From Arcuatula senhousia (Eukaryota > Mollusca > Bivalvia > Mytilida > Mytilidae), in NCBI GenBank assembly GCA_963971305.1, contig OZ020316.1, positions 14,836,745 through 14,900,744 of the forward strand: 64,000 bases of DNA. The letters run 5' to 3'. Both the position numbers and the translations under genes were made by a program. Shown here piece after piece: positions 59,344 through 64,000 of the stretch. The first letter of the stretch is position 1. The number at the start of each line of letters is the position of its first letter. The notes beneath the pieces were generated by a model. That model ran no database searches and was not told the origin of the DNA. It saw only the letters and a program-made list of their open reading frames with translations.

Positions 59344-59465
59344 TGTAACGGGGTTGCTCCCCTTCCTAGAAGATTTTAATAGCCAGCCTTTATCCCTGAA
59401 CAAGGGAAGTACTTCTTTGGTTAAGAGGTAGAGGGCCTGACTGTAATTCATGCTCTCTGGTTACA
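59344..59465 (+). repeat. TRIM 3' LTR, 122 bp, internally deleted
   Basis: Same ends as the 5' LTR but lacks the B box and T arm (deletion between two gtaa words, a microhomology scar) and has a 13-base insertion near its start. The A-box region reads TGGTTAAGAGGTAGAGG, also mutated. Confidence 0.85.
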
Positions 59466-60459
59466 TCTTAAAAGTACTTGCAAATGTATTCATTGAAAAT
59501 GTAAGTGCATATGCAATTAGGTCAAAGTTTTATTTATTGAGGATCAATAACCAGCCTCTTGTTGCTTGGTGTCCATCAGCTTTCAGAGTGTCCCCTCTCA
59601 CCAAAATGGGAAAGCAGGTTTAGGAGTCAGGAGTGCCCAGTGTCTCTGGCTGCAGGTCTGTCTGTCTGAACATTATGTCCTCAAAACTTTATTCCTCTGA
59701 GATGATTCTGTGGAGCTCTGATCAGCTCAACTTAATGGATTGGGTTTGATTCGTATGATTTTACACACATTAAAGCTGCATAGAGCTTATGTTGTTTGTG
59801 GACTAGTTTACTCATTTGTGCACTTGACTATCTTACCTTTACCTTAATCACATATTTGTTTATTTGGCCCAAATATGTTTTCAAAATTTTGCATGGTTCA
59901 TATACCAGACATAGCACGAAAAAACTGCTGTAGATCTAAACACATATCTTCATTTTAAATTTTCATCTCCTGTGCCAATTTTACATTGTAGATTAATAGG
60001 TACTTTCTCTTTAAGTCAAAATTAATAGATGAAAGATTAAAAGCTTTTTCTTAAAAGTGAAATCACTCGTAAAATTTAAATAAATAGATATGGGTTCAGA
60101 AAGGCATGAGAACAGAAAGTGTGTTTTTATTTCTTCTTACAATTTGAAGATAAACTCAATTCTTGCATGCAAAGGACCAATTAAGTTTAATTTAAAATTT
60201 GCATGTTTGTATGTAGTTTTGTGAACACTGTGAAGATAAATCATGCTCACCTGTTAGACAGATTATAGTTATAAATACAAAAGTATTCTATTGCTTATGA
60301 CTGCCTTGACATTTTTTTGTCAGACAACACTGCCCATGGTTGGTGGTTTCTTCTAACATTAAAATACATGTAGACCGCCCTGAATGGCCCTTTTGAGTTC
60401 CTTAGTTTTTATAAAATAATTCCTAACCACTTTTTGTCACAATTCAGTACTGTTACTGA

Positions 60460-60612
60460 CAGAGGGGGGCGAAGGGGGCGTACGACCCCCTTTAATTGAA
60501 AATTTTAATTTTTTTCTGTATAGAATTGACCAAGCAACTTTACATTTTCATCAAAATCTGACATTTTTAGCAATTATGCCCCCCTTTTCATTGACCTCTG
60601 GATCCGCCCCTG
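60460..60612. mobile_element. Another CAG...CTG element with G/C runs
   Basis: The left end CAGAGGGGGGCGAAGGGGGC faces a right end CTCTGGATCCGCCCCTG; interior C runs (gaccccc, gcccccc) mirror the G runs. About 153 bp. No target duplication was recovered, so boundaries are approximate. Confidence 0.5.
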
Positions 60613-61817
60613 GTACATCCCCCAAATAGTATGTATGTTGTTCTTTAACATTGTTTTTTTGTAAAGGAAGTAAAAAACTAACAAAAGCAGTACAGAAAGG
60701 TGCGTAAAGATGTACATTCCATGAAAACTAGTTACATGTACATGTATGTCAGGTTTTACTTTTCACTAAATTTGACAGAACTTTAAACTTCATCTATGAG
60801 AAATAACATTGTCAAGACAAACAGGGCAATGGCTTTACAGAATTTTATAGACTGGGTTAGATCACCAAATGATACATTAATTGACAACTCTGTGAGATGT
60901 TTATTTACACTGGGATGGATATAAAATTTCTTTCAAAATTTAAATTGAAACCTGTCACATTGACTTAACAAGTCAAAGGTTCTTGAACCCAAATATCGAA
61001 TGATTTAACTGGATATACAATTTGTATGTGTAGAAGAAAGTTTAACTTGAATAAAGATTTTTTACAAAATGCATTGAAGTTGTCAAATATTAGTCAGAAA
61101 TGAAGTCACTTTCTTTTTTGAGGAAATTTCCAATTAAGAACTTGTTGTAGATCCACGGTGGTTATACTTTTTGCTATTTCTTTTAATGTAATAATGGCAT
61201 AAAAAGTACAATCATGTACAAAAAACTCACAAACACATACATAGAAATTAAAATTCTCAAAAATGTCAGATTTTTAGAAGTCATGATGACTTAAAAATAA
61301 GCAGTCTTTGTGTCTGACTCTGACATGTCTGATCTGCAGTATGTACATTTTATCAATAAAAAGTCTCATCAAATATGAAGAAAAACATATTTTGAAACCA
61401 TTTATAGAATGAAACTGATTGCCAAAGACTATGAAGCAAAAAACAGTAGCAATGGGGCAATGGATTGTTGGAAGTCTGAAAGGGCAAAAACATAATCAAA
61501 GACAAGAAAAACTGAAGAATGTATAAGATACTATAAAACAGGAAATTTGTATGACTTTTGAGTTGACCTTGCTACGGTGAAAATTAAACTGTGCAAATAT
61601 GTATATCTTCCATTGTAGATTGTGGGCAGCGTGAATTTAAAACGGCATTAACAAAAATTCAGTCGTCCTACTGCAAAAAGGACGGCGTGAAAATTTCTCT
61701 GTTTACAGTACATTGAAAAAGAAAAATCATAGATTTATTTTATGATTGAGTACATGTACCTAGTTGCAAGTTATATAAATCATTTTTTTTTTTTCAATCT
61801 TTTCTCTTTTTTTTTAG

Positions 61818-61956
61818 GAAAAAGATTTTAATTTTATAGATGATGAAATAACGATACATAATATAGAAAAACGTGCGGTCAGTGATGATGAGGATATTTT
61901 AGAGAATTCTGAAGGTTCCGGCAGTGGAGAGGTCAACGAAACATTGTCTTATAGGG
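61818..61956 (+). CDS. SDC: Syndecan-like proteoglycan, exon 2 (glycosaminoglycan attachment)
   Basis: T-rich acceptor (tttttttttag), phase 0 in, matching exon 1, and a GTAAGT donor, phase 1 out. 46 codons, strongly acidic: EKDFNFIDDEITIHN, SDDEDILENSEGSGSGEVN. The Ser-Gly-Ser-Gly pair flanked by acidic residues is the heparan sulfate attachment signature of the syndecan N-terminus; NET is an N-glycosylation sequon. Membrane and cytoplasmic exons, which would confirm the family (RMRKKDEGSY-type and EFYA end), lie beyond 64,000. Confidence 0.6.
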
Positions 61957-64000
61957 GTAAGTCTGTAATGACATCTACATTATCGTAGAATTAGGGTTCA
62001 GTACAATCAAAATGGCAAGGTTATTTACTCCTAAATTATAAATGTCCTAACAGTTCATATATATTTAATCTGGTACAGGCACAGCAAAAAGAATTCAACA
62101 TAATCTGCTAACTTAAAAGGGTTTTAATGCAAGTTTGAATTACAATCTCCACTTGCAGTAATGGGACTTTTAAAAAAAATGTTATGAAAATAATAAAAAA
62201 AAACCCAAAAACCCAAATTCATTGCACTTCATACTCTTTGATTAGTTCCTCTCTTTCACATGAAACTTAAACAATATGAGGGGGTGGGAAAGCCCCAAAT
62301 TTTTGCTGTTTGTATCACCTACAGTATGATAGCTGTGTTGTCCTGTTGTTTGTGCAGAAAAACATGAGATTTCTCTAGTGTGAATCTACAGTAAACAGGA
62401 ATGTCGCCAGGTTTCTTGGAAGGGGGGTGCAGGGGAAATTTTTTCTAAAATTTGACCCATTTTGGTGCATTCCTAGCCATTTTTTATTTTTATTTTTCAA
62501 AAGATGGGTGGGATTGCATCCAAAGCACCCCCTTCTGACAGCCTTGGTAAAAGAGTCACCACAGGATTCTAATTTTCATTCTATTAGATGTTGTACACGA
62601 TATATGTTGATGGAAACATCAACATAAACAAGGAGCCCATAGCCAATGTTTTGATCCTATCCTTGTCTGACCTTTAAGGTCAACCAAAATGTATCAAAAG
62701 GGCCATGTAAGGCTGTCTATATATCTCTGTTTAGTGTGACATTTGACTGTACCTTTAAGGTGCATGTATATGCACTATATATTCTTACTTTTGCCCTGAA
62801 ACTTTGTAATGAATGAAGTTGTTTGAAAAGACGAAAGTACAACTATAGGTGTTTTTTCCTTTGTATTTTAAAAACCATTAGTTTTTTTAAGCTGTAAATT
62901 TTATATTTTTTTGTAAAGACTAAATATCTTTTTTTTTTTATTCATAAACACTCATTAGAAAGAAATTTTAACAAAGTAAATGACTTTTTTTCTATTAATT
63001 CTCTTATAATTTAATCAGTAAAAGTACAGAATAATTTAAGAACTTTGGGGAGGCAGGGAGGTGTTGTCAACCCACATCTCTATTCACTACATAAGCCTTC
63101 CTGTCAAATCTCAGAAAGAAAAGTAAACATTCTATACTTATATACTTACTTTGATTTACTTACTCAATGGGTATGACATGCACACAGAATGAATTTGACA
63201 GATCAACTTAGGTTTTCAGGTGTACAATAAAATAGATAAACCTTCACATAGTTTTACAGTTGCAAGAGAATCTAGGTGACTCATTTAAGTAATGTTAAAG
63301 AGAACATTTGTTGACTTAGACAAGAGACATTTTGTTAGGTTAAAAAGCCTGTCCATAAATTAGGTTTTATAGGCTAGGATTAAAAAGTTTGGTTTATTAT
63401 TCCTGCTTAAGAAAAGTGGATAACTTGTTTGCTTGGTCAGATGCTTAGAGTAGACTTTTGTTATTCTTAAAGATTATTGAATGGGCCTTTTGATGTTAAA
63501 TTGTATTTTTAAGAGATTTTTATGATAGGTTAAGCTATGAAGAAAATTGCCAGATGGTATGGTTAATTTGATGTATCAAGATGGAGTGGTTGGGAAATGA
63601 AAAAACAAAAACAAAAGTACAGTGTATTAGTAAAAACCAAAAAAAATGAAACAAAGGAAAAAAGACAAGTATATATTTGTTCTCATCTTCTGCAGAATAG
63701 GCTTTTTCCATAAACAATTATAAAATCTGACTCAGAAATTTACAGATATCACCCTTAATTAAGTTTTAAGATCTAATGTTAGGGTCACTTAGACTTAAGT
63801 AGACACAATGTCAAAAGGATAATCTACATAAGATAGAAATTTTAAATTCTAAGGAATTTCTTTTTGAATTGTTTGTCATAAGAACAAGACTAATATTGGA
63901 GGCTTACTTAGGTATTCATGTACCCATGTGTTGTAAAAGTATAATTTTGTCTTTACTTATAGCTCTAAATGGTAAAAGTGACTTTAAATTTCATTGACAA
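61957..64000. other. Second intron of the syndecan-like gene, partial
   Basis: AT-rich, with a dispersed-repeat fragment near 62400-62500 (aggggaaattttttctaaaa, ttgacccattttggtg) that is also recognisable near 5630-5685. No further exon identified before the window ends. Confidence 0.6.

Larger units (their letters stand above)
59072..59465 (+). mobile_element. TRIM: 394-bp LTR retrotransposon with tRNA-like LTR
   Basis: Complete miniature LTR element: 5' LTR 59072-59236, interior 59237-59343, 3' LTR 59344-59465. Both LTRs begin TGTAACGGGGTTGCTCCCC and end GTTACA. TCTT lies directly outside each end (59068-59071 and 59466-59469), a 4-bp target duplication. The interior holds only a primer binding site, a hairpin and a polypurine tract, so reverse transcription proteins must come from elsewhere. 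The 5' LTR also contains tRNA-like A and B boxes. Confidence 0.88.
53567..61817. other. Large first intron of the syndecan-like gene
   Basis: 8.2 kb, AT-rich. Contains a degraded CAG...CTG-type element (55070-55235), the tRNA-bearing TRIM (59072-59465), a second GC-run element (60460-60612) and a possible additional small exon (about 61627-61707). 55450-55580 has several GATA/TTATC and TAAT words and could be regulatory. The rest shows nothing definable. Confidence 0.6.

Overview
This is a eukaryotic nuclear window, AT-rich and intron-dense. It is most likely from a mollusc, probably a bivalve. The evidence is invertebrate-style spliced genes, a high density of small foldback elements and minisatellites, a bivalve-type element with a 182-bp tandem core, and frequent ACATGTA words. 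Both recognised genes are on the + strand. No bacterial operon, CRISPR array or intact tRNA/rRNA gene was seen.

1-34,446 holds most of a calsyntenin gene. Fifteen exons (7,844-29,867) join in frame to give about 906 residues: the end of cadherin repeat 1, cadherin repeat 2, the LNS/LamG-like ectodomain, a juxtamembrane stalk, one membrane segment, and a cytoplasmic tail with two tryptophan-acidic kinesin-light-chain motifs. The signal peptide and roughly the first 70 residues lie upstream of base 1. Introns carry several foldback MITEs and a minisatellite that grew out of the 3' end of one exon together with its splice donor. The 3'UTR starts at 29,868.

34,447-51,250 is a nested mobile-element island between the two genes. 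From left to right it holds: a 3.5-kb CAG...CTG DNA element with a reverse-transcriptase fragment and a 182-bp-repeat element inside it; a 53-bp minisatellite split by a dead minus-strand LINE; and a 68-bp minisatellite split by a palindromic MITE with TA target sites and by a plus-strand LINE. That LINE is itself split inside its RT motif by a 4.0-kb LTR retrotransposon with no coding capacity. The two LTRs of that element are nearly identical, so its insertion is recent.

53,459-64,000 holds the start of a second gene. It consists of a signal-peptide exon and, 8.2 kb downstream, an acidic exon with a Ser-Gly glycosaminoglycan attachment cluster. This fits the N-terminus of a syndecan-type heparan sulfate proteoglycan; the rest lies past the window.

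The most notable observation is at 59,072-59,465, in the first intron of the syndecan-like gene. It is a 394-bp complete miniature LTR retrotransposon (TRIM) with TGTAAC...GTTACA LTRs, a Lys-tRNA-type primer binding site, a purine tract and a TCTT target duplication. Its 5' LTR contains a tRNA-like RNA polymerase III promoter with A and B boxes. This resembles in principle the plant Cassandra elements, which carry 5S RNA, but here the cargo is tRNA-derived.
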